A stretch of 64,000 bases of DNA from the NCBI GenBank assembly GCA_964489645.1, contig CAZAZT010000003.1, positions 1 to 64,000 on the forward strand, read 5' to 3'. The number at the start of each line of letters is the position of its first letter. Position 1 is the stretch's first letter. The notes under the pieces were generated by a model that saw only the letters and a program-made list of their open reading frames with translations, was not told where the DNA came from and did no database searches. A program made the translations under genes and the position numbers. This stretch comes from JBEEPE01 sp964489645. GTDB lineage: Bacteria > Verrucomicrobiota > Verrucomicrobiia > Chthoniobacterales > Chthoniobacteraceae. Positions 43,367 through 51,871 of this stretch are shown in pieces.

Positions 43367-44884
43367 CTAGCGATTTGGGATCCGGTTGACGGTGTAGTAG
43401 GCCACGGGGTGGGTGGGTTTTTGGCCTGAGGCGGAGCGGAGAGACGGGAAGTGAAGTTCGTGCACGTACAAGGGTTTGAGATCGCGCGCGAGGAGTGTGA
43501 CCTGTTTGCGGTCGTCGGAGAGCTTTGCGCTGAGGATCCGGACCTCGGAAGGATCGATCTCTTCACTCCCGTAGGCGTGGGAGTGGAGGTAGGTGTAACG
43601 CGATAGATTCCATGTGGATGCGGACTCGGCTGAGGATGGATCGAGCGGTTGCGTGAACTCGAGTTCGAACCCGTTGGGGCGCACCTTCATCGTTCGAGCG
43701 GCGAAGGGAATGGGTGCAGAACTGTTCATCCTGACCCTTTGGAGTCCGTATGAGCGCGCGCCGAGCGACGACCATCCTCGGTTTGTCATCCCGACGAAGA
43801 GGCTTCCGTCAGGAGCGAACGCCAATCGGACGACGGCGGCGGGGAATCCATCGAGGAAAGGGAAGCACGCGCCTTGGTATTGGCCGTCCACCTTTTCGAG
43901 GAAGACGCGGTTGATGGCAGAGTTGGTGAACTCGCCGACGAGGAGTTGTCCGCCGAAGGGCCCGAACGATCCGTCTTCCGGGATCATGACGATGTCGGTT
44001 CCGCTTCTTCCCATCTTGTTGTAAGGCAACCACACGGCGGCGGGCTGCATTGCGGTATTTCGTTGGACGGCTTCGGGATAGGGCACTCCGTCGGCGATGT
44101 TCGGGTCCATCTTGAGAGGTGACCCTGGGAGGTCCTGTGAGGCGATGCCCTCTGGGTTCGTGAAGAATGCCCCTTTCTGGAGGTGGTGGATGGGAGTTGC
44201 GGGCACCCATGTCCCTTGTTGATCGGTGACGAACATCTCGCCGTCTGCGTTGGTGCCGAAGCCGCAGGGCGAGCGAAGGCCGGCGGCCATGGGGTGGAGC
44301 GTGCCGTCTGGCTTCATGATGAGGGCCCAACCGCGCCATGGGGCGCTGTTGGCAGCGCGGTCGCCCATATCAAGGTTGGTTGTGACCCAGAGATTTCCTC
44401 GGCCATCGCGTTTTGGGCCGTAGGCATATCCGTGATAGTTCCCGGAGACGTTCCATCCTCTTGCTGCGGTGAGGTATTCGTCGGCGACGCCGTCTCCGTC
44501 GGAGTCGCGTAGCCGAGTGACCTCCGAGCGTTGGGTGACGAGGTAGGAGTCGCCTTCTTTGAGCAACCCGAGCGGTTCGTGGAGACCGGATGCGAATCGA
44601 TGGAAGCGGACGTTTGAGGCGCTTGGCCCGAGGACGCCGTCGATGAAATAGACGTCACCCTTCCGAAGGGTGACGCCGAGGCGGTCGGGTCCGATCCATT
44701 CGATCCCACTGACTTCGAGGACGATGTCACCGCCGGGCTTCCACTGTTTATCACGGGAATCGGACGGTGTTGCGGCGGTGAGCAGATCGAGGATTTCGTA
44801 CCCCGGTTCTGAGGCGGCCAGTGCGAGGGTGAGAATCGCGAATCCTGCGGCGAATCGGGTGAGGGTTGATCGCGAGAGGTTCAT
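43367..44884 (-). CDS. Exported beta-propeller protein, sorbosone-dehydrogenase-like
   Basis: 505 residues. A signal peptide (FAAGFAILTLALAASEPG) precedes six-bladed-propeller-like repeats: HRFASGLHEPLGLLKEGD, VTRLRDSDGDGVADEY, DGRGNLWVTTN, GLRSPCGFGTNADGEMFVTDQQG, LRLAFAPDGSLFVG. DSDGDGVADEY is the calcium-binding-like loop found in PVC-type membrane-bound dehydrogenase proteins. About 100 residues at the C-terminus form an extra beta domain. The start overlaps the cytochrome gene stop by four bases (44881-44884). These proteins probably bind a sugar or alcohol and pass electrons to a c-type cytochrome, as glucose/sorbosone dehydrogenases do; PQQ binding cannot be proven here. Confidence 0.82.
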   Translation of the reverse strand: MNLSRSTLTRFAAGFAILTLALAASEPGYEILDLLTAATPSDSRDKQWKPGGDIVLEVSGIEWIGPDRLGVTLRKGDVYFIDGVLGPSASNVRFHRFASGLHEPLGLLKEGDSYLVTQRSEVTRLRDSDGDGVADEYLTAARGWNVSGNYHGYAYGPKRDGRGNLWVTTNLDMGDRAANSAPWRGWALIMKPDGTLHPMAAGLRSPCGFGTNADGEMFVTDQQGTWVPATPIHHLQKGAFFTNPEGIASQDLPGSPLKMDPNIADGVPYPEAVQRNTAMQPAAVWLPYNKMGRSGTDIVMIPEDGSFGPFGGQLLVGEFTNSAINRVFLEKVDGQYQGACFPFLDGFPAAVVRLAFAPDGSLFVGMTNRGWSSLGARSYGLQRVRMNSSAPIPFAARTMKVRPNGFELEFTQPLDPSSAESASTWNLSRYTYLHSHAYGSEEIDPSEVRILSAKLSDDRKQVTLLARDLKPLYVHELHFPSLRSASGQKPTHPVAYYTVNRIPNR

Positions 44885-46959
44885 GGTTTCCAGAGGTAGT
44901 GGAAGTGTTGTGTCGCCGTCGTTTTGTCCTGCACTTCCACGACGTTAACCTTCTCAGGATGAATGGCTTTTGATGAGGGTGTGCCCGAGTGCGAACGGAT
45001 GATCCGATGCATGCCGGTGGCGTCTGCAAAGTAGGTCTCCTCGAGTGGGACGCCATCTCGGGTCACGAGGAATGTCGGGTTGCCGGATGCGTCGATCTTG
45101 TAACCTCGGAATCCCGAAGTGTTGGGTGCTGTCGGGGTCGGTAGGGCTTCCCATCTTGCAATATCTTCTGAGAGAGGGGATTCGAAGGGTGCTTGTCGGG
45201 AGAACCACGTGGAGTAGGCGTCGAAGAATCGGCCTTTCCAGAGCATGACGGGAGTTCCCGAGAGTCCATCGAATGCCAAGTGGAAGCCTGCGGGGAACCC
45301 TACGAGGATGGCATGTGCGCCTCCGTCTTTCAGGAAGGTCCGCTGGATGACGGGGCGGTCTTTGGGAACGATCTCGAACGCTGCGGAAGTTGTGTCGGGG
45401 AGTCCGGGCGGGAGTCCTTCAGGACGCTCGAGGAAATGCAGCACGGCATCGATTTGCGCGGCACTTCGCGCATCGAGGAGGGGGACGCTTGACTGCTCGG
45501 TGGGCCACAGGGCTGGCATCAGGGTGTTTGGGCGATATGCGTTCGGATTCTTCAAGTAGTTCCGGAGCCAGTCTTTGCGGAGGCGTTGTCCTGAGTCGTG
45601 CAGATCGATCGCTTGGATTCCGAGAGAGGGGCGCCCTTCCCAACGGTGGCAGGTGATGCAGTTCACGCCGCCTTGTGAGCCTAGCAGGGTGCGGCCTGCA
45701 TCGTGCAACGTTTGGTTGGGTGGCTGAGGGGAGGGGATGGGGGGGGAACCTGCAGTGGCGATGCGCGTGAGTTGCTTGGCTTGGTTGGCGTACACGGGCA
45801 TCTGGGTGTGAATGTAGGGGCGTTTCCGGTTCTTGCCGGACAGAACGCCCTCCATCCAAGAGGGTTGAAGTTTTGAGCCAACTTTCGTGAGCGGCGGCGG
45901 GAATCGTCCGGTGTCGCCAAGGGCTTCATCGCCTGTGAAATAGGGGATGGTTTGGGCGGTTGGGCCTCCGATGTGGTCGATGGCGTGGCATGCGGTGCAG
46001 TTGAGAGCCTCTGCTGTGTGGCGCCAGCGGGCGGGTTCATCGGGAAGGGTTGATGCGGGTTCGCGCAGGTAGGCTTGCAGGGCTCCGATCTGTTCTAGGG
46101 CGAGGTCGAATCGAGGCGCGTTGGTCGCGGCGTTGTTCAGGCAGCCTGCTGTTGGGTTCGCGAGGGGGATGTTTGCTGGGGTGGCATTGGTGTCTGACCC
46201 GTGACAGGCGGAGCAACCAAGGCGTCTGAAGTGGTCCGCACCGCGTGCGACGCGGTCCGGTTCCGGTGAAAGCGGGAGGAGTTTATCGGCTTGTCGTGGG
46301 TCACTGGTTCGGAAGCCGACGAGGTGAGCGGCGATGTCGAGGCTGTCTTGAGGGGTGAGTGAGAGGGAGGGCATCCGGTTGTCGGGACGCGCTTTATCGG
46401 GCGATTCGAGGAAAGCGGCCAGCGAGAGGAGGGAGTATTTCCGGGAAAGGTCTGGGAATGGGGAGAGGCCGGGTGCGGGGGTGTTCTCTGTGGGGTGGCA
46501 GGCTGCACAGCCTCGGTGGCGGAAGAGGTCCCCGCCGCGTTCGGCATTGGCGTGGAGAGCGGATTTGGGTTTGGTTTTTTGGGGAGGCCGGAGAGAGGAG
46601 AGGTAGTGGGCGAGGTCTGTGGCGATCTCGTGGGGGTTGCCAGGAATGCGGTGGAGCATGGCGGGCATGGATGTTCCTGGACGAAGGGAGGATGGGGCTT
46701 TCAGGAACTCGATGATCCACTCGGGCTTTGCGCGGTCCGCGAGGAGGGAGAGGTCGGGCCCCTGTCGCGCGGGAGCGGGGGTTGGGTTGCCGTGGCAGGC
46801 TGCGCAGGCGAGTTCGGAGTACAGGAGGGCGCCGACCTCGGGGCTGGATGATGCTGCGTGTGATCTTGAGACAGCGGGGACGATGGGCGCGGCGGTTGCC
46901 GCTCCGCAGAGGAAGGCGAGGAGGAGGATCCGGAGTGCGGAGCGGCTGAGGGGGGACAT
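44881..46959 (-). CDS. Exported five-haem cytochrome c
   Basis: 692 residues, with a signal peptide at 1-24 and five CxxCH haem-binding motifs: CAACH at 52, CAACH at 151, CSACH at 249, CTACH at 321 and CITCH at 434. The last 200 residues have no haem motif and form a separate beta-rich domain. Each haem domain is roughly 90-110 residues and carries a distal Met-like position (TSMPAML, NRMPSLSL, TQMPVY, NTLMPAL), as in class I cytochromes. It is translationally coupled to the beta-propeller gene, and together they look like a periplasmic dehydrogenase and its electron acceptor. It starts nine bases after the DJ-1/PfpI stop. Confidence 0.93.
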   Translation of the reverse strand: MSPLSRSALRILLLAFLCGAATAAPIVPAVSRSHAASSSPEVGALLYSELACAACHGNPTPAPARQGPDLSLLADRAKPEWIIEFLKAPSSLRPGTSMPAMLHRIPGNPHEIATDLAHYLSSLRPPQKTKPKSALHANAERGGDLFRHRGCAACHPTENTPAPGLSPFPDLSRKYSLLSLAAFLESPDKARPDNRMPSLSLTPQDSLDIAAHLVGFRTSDPRQADKLLPLSPEPDRVARGADHFRRLGCSACHGSDTNATPANIPLANPTAGCLNNAATNAPRFDLALEQIGALQAYLREPASTLPDEPARWRHTAEALNCTACHAIDHIGGPTAQTIPYFTGDEALGDTGRFPPPLTKVGSKLQPSWMEGVLSGKNRKRPYIHTQMPVYANQAKQLTRIATAGSPPIPSPQPPNQTLHDAGRTLLGSQGGVNCITCHRWEGRPSLGIQAIDLHDSGQRLRKDWLRNYLKNPNAYRPNTLMPALWPTEQSSVPLLDARSAAQIDAVLHFLERPEGLPPGLPDTTSAAFEIVPKDRPVIQRTFLKDGGAHAILVGFPAGFHLAFDGLSGTPVMLWKGRFFDAYSTWFSRQAPFESPLSEDIARWEALPTPTAPNTSGFRGYKIDASGNPTFLVTRDGVPLEETYFADATGMHRIIRSHSGTPSSKAIHPEKVNVVEVQDKTTATQHFHYLWKP

Positions 46960-46968
46960 TTGCGTGGG

Positions 46969-47541
46969 TCAGCGTTGGGTGGCGAGCCGCTCTTCCATCG
47001 CGCGGATCCATGGGGCGACGAAGTGTCCGCTGTCGTGGTACGTGCGTCCGCTGAACATGTTGCGATCGATGACGCAGGGTTCGTTCACGTAGATGCCTCC
47101 GCAGACCTCGAGGTCGAACTTGCATTTCGCGACGGTGGCCATCTTGAGGCCGTTGACGATGCCTGCGCGTGCAGGGATCTCGACGCCGTGGCAAACGCTT
47201 GCCATGGGGAGACCTTGTTCCCAGAACCAGCGGGTGATGCGGAGGAGGTCCTCGTCTTCGCGGATGTATTCAGGGGCGCGTCCGCCGCTGAAGAAGATGC
47301 CGATGTAGTCGGCGGGGTTGATGTCTTTGAAGGCGATGTCGGCTTCGATGGAGTAGCCTTCCCATTCTTTGGTGATGGTCCAACCGGGTTTGATCTCGTG
47401 GAGGACCATCTGGTAGCGGCGTTTTTCGGGGGCGGCGACGACGGGTTGGAATCCGGCTTCGATGATGCGGTAGAAGGGGTAGAGGGTGTCGACGGTTTCG
47501 GTGGCGTCGCCGACGATGATGAGGACTTTGGGTTTGTTCAT
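46969..47541 (-). CDS. DJ-1/PfpI family protein
   Basis: 190 residues from ATG 47541. The glutamine-amidotransferase-like fold is shown by KVLIIVGDATETVDTLYPFYRI at the N-terminus, IGIFFSGGRAPEYIREDED near 80, and the nucleophile elbow ASVCHGVEI with Cys113 and His114. Members include glyoxalase/deglycase, protease-like and chaperone proteins. No signal peptide, so cytosolic. It is the first gene of a six-gene minus-strand run, nine bases ahead of the cytochrome gene. What it contributes to that set is unclear; repair of reactive carbonyl products is a plausible idea but only inference. Confidence 0.9.
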   Translation of the reverse strand: MNKPKVLIIVGDATETVDTLYPFYRIIEAGFQPVVAAPEKRRYQMVLHEIKPGWTITKEWEGYSIEADIAFKDINPADYIGIFFSGGRAPEYIREDEDLLRITRWFWEQGLPMASVCHGVEIPARAGIVNGLKMATVAKCKFDLEVCGGIYVNEPCVIDRNMFSGRTYHDSGHFVAPWIRAMEERLATQR

Positions 47542-47670
47542 TGGGTGATTTTTTGGGTGCTTGAGCGAGATTCGCGCCGAGCGGCGGAGAAGCGGGGTGG
47601 GATCTGGGGAAGTCACGGGTTTGCGACAGGGGTGTCATGGCTGTGTCACCGCGGGGTTCGAAGTGTTTGG

Positions 47671-47680
47671 AGTGATCACT
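47671..47680. repeat. 10-bp perfect palindrome upstream of the acyltransferase pair
   Basis: AGTGATCACT lies 72 bases before the chosen start of the GNAT gene. It may be an operator, or chance. The gap from 47542 to 47752 holds no gene I can support. Confidence 0.25.
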
Positions 47681-47752
47681 AGCGATTTAACACGTGAGGC
47701 TTCTGAGTGCGGTGAGCCGGCAGTTGGGTCCCGCATCTTTCAGCGTCGGTCG

Positions 47753-48475
47753 ATGGGATCGGGGGCATATGTGGTGCGGATGGCATCTACGGATGAGGAT
47801 GTGCGCGCTGCGCAAACGCTCCGGTTTCTTGTTTTCAATCTGGAGATGCAGGAGGGGTTGGACTGCTCCTACCTGACTTTGAGGGATGAGGATCGGTTTG
47901 ATGGGGTGTGCGATCATCTGTTGGTTGAGCATCAGGGTGAGGTTGTTGGCACGTATCGGATGCAGACGGGGCGGGAGGCGCTTCTGGGCCACGGCTTGTA
48001 CAGTGCGCAGGAGTTCGATTTGAGTCCGTTCGAGTCATTGAGGGACGAGTTGATGGAGTTGGGAAGGGCGTGTGTTCGCCGCGACCACCGGAACTTGATT
48101 GTCTTATCCCTGCTTTGGAGAGGCGTCGTTGGGCGGGCTTTGGCGTTGGGGTGTCGGTATCTCGTCGGGTGCAGTTCTTTGAATTCGAGAGAGGCGGGGG
48201 AAGGGATGGCGGTCTATCGGAGGTTGGCGCTTCGACATCTTGCGCCTGAGCAGTTTCGGACATCGCCGTTGGCGGGGTGGGAGTGTTCTGCAGGGGGAAC
48301 GGGTTCGATGGAGGTTGAGATCCCGAAGTTGCTGCGCGCGTATTTGTCGTTGGGTGCGTGGATATGCGGGGAACCTGCTTTGGATCGGGAGTTTGGGACG
48401 ATCGATTTTTTGACGTTGATGGATTTGAGGAATCTTCGGGGTGTCTATTGGGAGGGGGGGCGAAATGAGCACTGA
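47753..48475 (+). CDS. OlsB/GlsB-like N-acyltransferase (GNAT fold)
   Basis: About 240 residues from ATG 47753; a TTG at 47561 or GTG near 47672 would extend it. It matches the acyltransferase family Acetyltransf_5 (PF13444) that holds OlsB and bacterial glycine N-acyltransferase: LRFLVFNLEMQEG near 26, DRFDGVCDHLLVEHQGEVVGTYRM near 45-70, and LMELGRACVRRDHRN near 110. Such enzymes load a 3-hydroxy fatty acid from acyl-ACP onto the amine of ornithine or glycine, giving a lyso-aminolipid. The next gene, overlapping by 11 bases, is a PlsC-type acyltransferase that would add the second chain. The amino acid used cannot be read from sequence. Confidence 0.85.
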   Translation: MGSGAYVVRMASTDEDVRAAQTLRFLVFNLEMQEGLDCSYLTLRDEDRFDGVCDHLLVEHQGEVVGTYRMQTGREALLGHGLYSAQEFDLSPFESLRDELMELGRACVRRDHRNLIVLSLLWRGVVGRALALGCRYLVGCSSLNSREAGEGMAVYRRLALRHLAPEQFRTSPLAGWECSAGGTGSMEVEIPKLLRAYLSLGAWICGEPALDREFGTIDFLTLMDLRNLRGVYWEGGRNEH

Positions 48476-49316
48476 GGAAGTTCTCTTGGAGGACGACTTT
48501 CTTGTGGAAGCGGCGAAGCGGCGGGGTTCGACGGCGCGTTTGGTCGGGGGTCTGGATGGGGGGGCAAGTGGGGTGGGGATTGGCCGGCAAGTTGCGCGGT
48601 GGGCGTTGGGAGTGGGCAGGATTGTTGTGTCGATGGTTGAGGGGCGTTTGGGAGGGGTTACTGGAGACATGGAGGCTGGGGCGCGTCGGTTGACTGAGCT
48701 GTGTCGCTGTTTGGCGGAAGTGTCGGGTGTTGAGGTGGTAGTGGATGGTCTGGTTCCGGCGAGTGGGCTGATTGTGGCGAATCATCTGGGATTTTTGGAC
48801 ATCATCGCTTTGGCAGCGGCGGGCCCGTGTGTTTTCGTGGCGAAGAGGGATGTGTGTGGTTGGCTGTTGGTTGGCGAGGTTGCTGAGCAAAGCGGCACGG
48901 TGTTTGTTGATCGAGAGCGGCGGTCTGGCGTGGCGATGGCAGCGGCGGGGATGAGACGGGCGTTGGAAGCAGGGGTGCGCGTGGTGGTTTTTCCGGAGGG
49001 CACGAGCAGTGAGGGGGATTCGGTTCTTCCCTTTCACTCTTCGCTGCTGCAGGCGGCTTTGGATGTGCGTGTGGCGATAACGCCGTGCGGGATCGTTTAT
49101 CGAGATTCTTATGGAAATCCCCTCAGGGATGTGACATATTCCGGTCATAGGTCACTTGGGCAGTCGCTTCGGGCATTGGTATCGAGGCGGATGACACGAG
49201 TGCACTTGGCGTTCGGTTCCCCCTTCCACGCTGAGGTCTCCCGGGCTGAGTTAGCGGTCGATCTTCGAGATCGAGTGAGTGCTTTGATTCGGTCGGGTGG
49301 GTTGAGGCGAAGATGA
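48465..49316 (+). CDS. PlsC/OlsA-like O-acyltransferase
   Basis: 283 residues from ATG 48465, which overlaps the end of the GNAT gene by 11 bases. 1-acyl-glycerophosphate-acyltransferase family: catalytic N106-H107-L-G-F-L-D112, FVDRER near 148 and FPEGTSS at 176-182 are the canonical blocks. The family makes phosphatidic acid from lysophosphatidic acid, or, as OlsA, adds a second acyl chain to lyso-ornithine lipid. Paired with an OlsB-like gene the second role is more likely. N-terminal 45 residues are low in hydrophobicity, so it is probably peripheral to the inner membrane. A small membrane protein follows. Confidence 0.93.
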   Translation: MSTEEVLLEDDFLVEAAKRRGSTARLVGGLDGGASGVGIGRQVARWALGVGRIVVSMVEGRLGGVTGDMEAGARRLTELCRCLAEVSGVEVVVDGLVPASGLIVANHLGFLDIIALAAAGPCVFVAKRDVCGWLLVGEVAEQSGTVFVDRERRSGVAMAAAGMRRALEAGVRVVVFPEGTSSEGDSVLPFHSSLLQAALDVRVAITPCGIVYRDSYGNPLRDVTYSGHRSLGQSLRALVSRRMTRVHLAFGSPFHAEVSRAELAVDLRDRVSALIRSGGLRRR

Positions 49317-49422
49317 CGCGATGGCGGCAGTTCCAGTAGCGACAGACGAAACAAATCCCGGACGATCCATGAAAACGAAGATTCGCAGACGTTTAAAGAG
49401 TGCACCGAAAGGAGATTCTCAC

Positions 49423-49698
49423 ATGCGTCGGGCGTTGACGAAAGGGGCGCGGGTGGGACTGGGTGGCGACGCAGGGGAGGGGTCGGTTGGGCAGCCGAAA
49501 GGGCGCTTCCGGCAGATGGTGGATCGATCGATTGAATCGGGCAAATGGGTATTGGTTGTGGTGGCCCTGTTCATCTTGTTACCGGCTGCGGTGATGTATC
49601 TTGTGTCGCGGACGGTGGAAGATCCCGAGCCAATCCGTATGGTGAAAAAGGAGGCGGACATCCTTGCTCCGGTGAACATTTTTTCTGACGAGCGCTGA
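49423..49698 (+). CDS. Small single-helix membrane protein
   Basis: About 91 residues from ATG 49423, chosen because AAAGGAG lies eight bases upstream; in-frame starts at 49321 and 49369 would lengthen it. One membrane helix (WVLVVVALFILLPAAVMYLV) is preceded by a basic N-terminus, and a short acidic and basic C-terminus follows (VEDPEPIRMVKKEADILAP). Not recognised. It follows the PlsC-like gene and may be cotranscribed, but no function can be given. Confidence 0.6.
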   Translation: MRRALTKGARVGLGGDAGEGSVGQPKGRFRQMVDRSIESGKWVLVVVALFILLPAAVMYLVSRTVEDPEPIRMVKKEADILAPVNIFSDER

Positions 49699-49767
49699 CG
49701 TCTGTGTGGATGGGCGGGCTTTTGAGCGGACGTTTGGGTGGTGGTGGCGGGGGGGGGCGAAAGGGTT

Positions 49768-50664
49768 TCAGGGGTGATTGGGGGCGGCGCGAAAGCTGGA
49801 GGGGGTTTTTCCTGTGTGAGTTCGGAAGCTCCTGTTGAAGAAGGTGAGTTGCGAGAAGCCGCAGCCTAGGGCGATGTCGAGGACGGATCGGTTGGTGGTA
49901 CGAAGTTCGGTCATGGCGGCTTGGATGCGCAGTTGGGTGAGGTGTGCGGAGAGAGGTTTACCGGAGTGACGGAGGAATTGTCGGGAGAAGGTTGCTTTGC
50001 TCATCCCGGTGAGTTGGAGGAGTTCGGCGAGGCGGATGGGTTTTCGGAAGTTGGCGTGGACGAAACGGATAGCTTCGGTGATGGACTGTTGGTGGCGCGA
50101 GGTTGCGGGGAGATCGAACGGGCGTGAGGAGAGGGTTTTGAGGTCGCGAGGATCTGAGTAATGGATGGCGGCGAGGGTGCGGAACCAGAGCCCGAGTCGG
50201 TCTGGGCCGGAGCTTCCGGCGAGGTGTTGTAGCGAGGGGATCACGAGTTTTGCGGTTCGCCCGCAGATGTGCAGGCCGCGGCGAGCGTGGTCGAAGAGTT
50301 GTGCGAGGGGTTGGGATTCGGGGAGTGCCCATATGGCGTGAGAGGGGGGGAACTCCCATTGGACACTGATGCCGGAGGAGTCGCCACGGACGGACCAGTA
50401 GTGGGGGAGGCGTTCGCCGAGGAGGGTGATGTCGCCTGGTTCGAAGGGGCTGATGTGGTCACCGACGAAACGTGTGCCGCATCCGGATGTGAACAGGGTG
50501 AGCTCCATGGCTGAGTGGTAATGCCAGTGAAGTCCTTCGCCGCGTTGGCGTTGCGTGCGACCGTTTCCGAGCAGCGTCTCGATTTCCAGAAGCGAGCGGT
50601 TCCAGCGGATGACACGGAGAGATTGGCCTGAGGGCGTTTCGATGCGTTCGCGTTGGGCGCGCAT
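49768..50664 (-). CDS. AraC-family transcriptional regulator
   Basis: About 298 residues from the ATG at 50664; the frame is open upstream past 50800 but that part overlaps the isomerase start and reads poorly. N-terminal cupin-like sensing domain: GLHWHYHSAMELTLFTSGCGTRFVGDH and EPGDITLLGERLPHYW. C-terminal AraC double helix-turn-helix: LAELLQLTGMSKATFSRQF and LDIALGCGFSQLTFFNRSFRTHTGKTPSSFR. It is divergent from the isomerase gene with 134 bases between, and probably controls the isomerase and aldolase in response to a sugar. The ligand is unknown. Confidence 0.9.
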   Translation of the reverse strand: MRAQRERIETPSGQSLRVIRWNRSLLEIETLLGNGRTQRQRGEGLHWHYHSAMELTLFTSGCGTRFVGDHISPFEPGDITLLGERLPHYWSVRGDSSGISVQWEFPPSHAIWALPESQPLAQLFDHARRGLHICGRTAKLVIPSLQHLAGSSGPDRLGLWFRTLAAIHYSDPRDLKTLSSRPFDLPATSRHQQSITEAIRFVHANFRKPIRLAELLQLTGMSKATFSRQFLRHSGKPLSAHLTQLRIQAAMTELRTTNRSVLDIALGCGFSQLTFFNRSFRTHTGKTPSSFRAAPNHP

Positions 50665-50798
50665 TCTGACGTTTTTGCATGGATGCGGATTGGGAGCAAC
50701 TGGACGGAATGAAAAGGAGGATTTTTTGAGATAAAAGTGTCGGCCGATGTGACGGAAGGGGATGGAGTGTGAGTGTTCGTGGGACGTAGACTTTTGGG

Positions 50799-51848
50799 AT
50801 GAGTATCCCTGTGACATATCGGTTTTCTTTTGGGCCATGGAACATCAGCGAGGGCGGGGATCCGTTCGGTCCGGATGTACGGAAGGCGTATGAGCATGGT
50901 GAGAAGTTCGCGTTGTACCGGAAGCTGGGCTTTGAGGGGGTCCAGTTGCATGACGACGACGTGGTGCCGGGGATGGATGGGTTGAGTGATGGGCAGGTTT
51001 TGGAGCGTGCGGAGAAGTTCGGGCGGATGTTGAAGGATGAGGGGTTGGTGCCTGAGTTTGTGGCGCCGCGGTTGTGGTTTGCTGAGGGGACGATTGATGG
51101 GGGTTACACGGCGAACAGTCCGCGCGACCGGGAGTTTGCGTGGGAGCGGACGCGTCGAAGCGTGGAGATCGCGCGGGCGATTGGGAGCAAAGCGATCGTT
51201 TTGTGGTTGGCGCGTGAGGGGACGTACATCCGGGAGGCGAAGGATGCGCGGTTGGCGTATCAGCGGTTATTGGAGACGGTGAACCGCATCTTGGATCTGG
51301 ATCCGAGCGTTGAGATCTGGATTGAGCCTAAGCCGAATGAGCCGACGGATCTTGCGTATGTACCGACGATGGGGCACGCGTTGACGCTGGCGTATGCGTC
51401 GAAGGATCACGCGCGGGTGAAGGGTTTGGTGGAGTCTGCGCATGCGCTTTTGGCGGGGTTGGATCCATCGGACGAGATGGCGTTCGCTTTGGCGCACGGG
51501 AAGCTTGGCAGCGTCCATCTGAACGACCAGAACGGCTTGAAGTACGATCAGGACAAGTGTTTTGGGTCCACGAACTTGCGTGTTTGCTTCAATCAGGTGC
51601 GAGTTCTGGAGGAGGGCGGGTACGGGCGAAAAGGGGAGTTCATCGGTCTGGATGTGAAGGCGATGCGGACGCAGAAGGGATGGCCGGTGACGGTGCATTT
51701 GGAGAACAGTCGCCGCACGTTTTTGCATTTGGTGGACAAGGTGCGTTCGGTGGATGGAGGTTTGGTGCAGCAGTACCGCGATGCGCGGGATTATGAGGCG
51801 TTGGATGCGTACATTTTGGCGCATTNNNNNNNNNNGATGGGGGTTTGA
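50799..51848 (+). CDS. Xylose-isomerase-like sugar isomerase with altered metal site; 10-N gap near 3' end
   Basis: About 342 residues are readable before ten N at 51826; the stop at 51846-51848 assumes the gap is ten bases. It aligns without gaps in key places to class I xylose isomerase: W14 in FGPWN, H51 and D54 in LHDDD, W136 in VLWLAREG, E176 and K178 in IEPKPNEP, E212 and H215 in VESAHALL, D250 and D252 in KYDQD, and D285 in GLDVK. At the metal-binding Asp245 position (Streptomyces/Actinoplanes numbering) there is His240 (SVHLND in place of HIDLN). XI converts an aldose to a ketose using two divalent metals. The adjacent aldolase and AraC gene argue for a sugar catabolic role; the substrate is open. 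Confidence 0.85.
   Translation: MSIPVTYRFSFGPWNISEGGDPFGPDVRKAYEHGEKFALYRKLGFEGVQLHDDDVVPGMDGLSDGQVLERAEKFGRMLKDEGLVPEFVAPRLWFAEGTIDGGYTANSPRDREFAWERTRRSVEIARAIGSKAIVLWLAREGTYIREAKDARLAYQRLLETVNRILDLDPSVEIWIEPKPNEPTDLAYVPTMGHALTLAYASKDHARVKGLVESAHALLAGLDPSDEMAFALAHGKLGSVHLNDQNGLKYDQDKCFGSTNLRVCFNQVRVLEEGGYGRKGEFIGLDVKAMRTQKGWPVTVHLENSRRTFLHLVDKVRSVDGGLVQQYRDARDYEALDAYILAHXXXXMGV
51826..51835. other. Assembly gap of 10 N
   Basis: Ten unknown bases at the 3' end of the isomerase gene. The downstream frame and C-terminus of that gene are therefore uncertain. Confidence 1.
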
Positions 51849-51871
51849 GCGAGGCCATTTTGGATGATGCT

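Noticed and set aside
47835..49148. 437-residue minus-strand open frame
   Set aside because: Antisense to the acyltransferase pair; Pro/Arg/His-rich with no recognisable motif.
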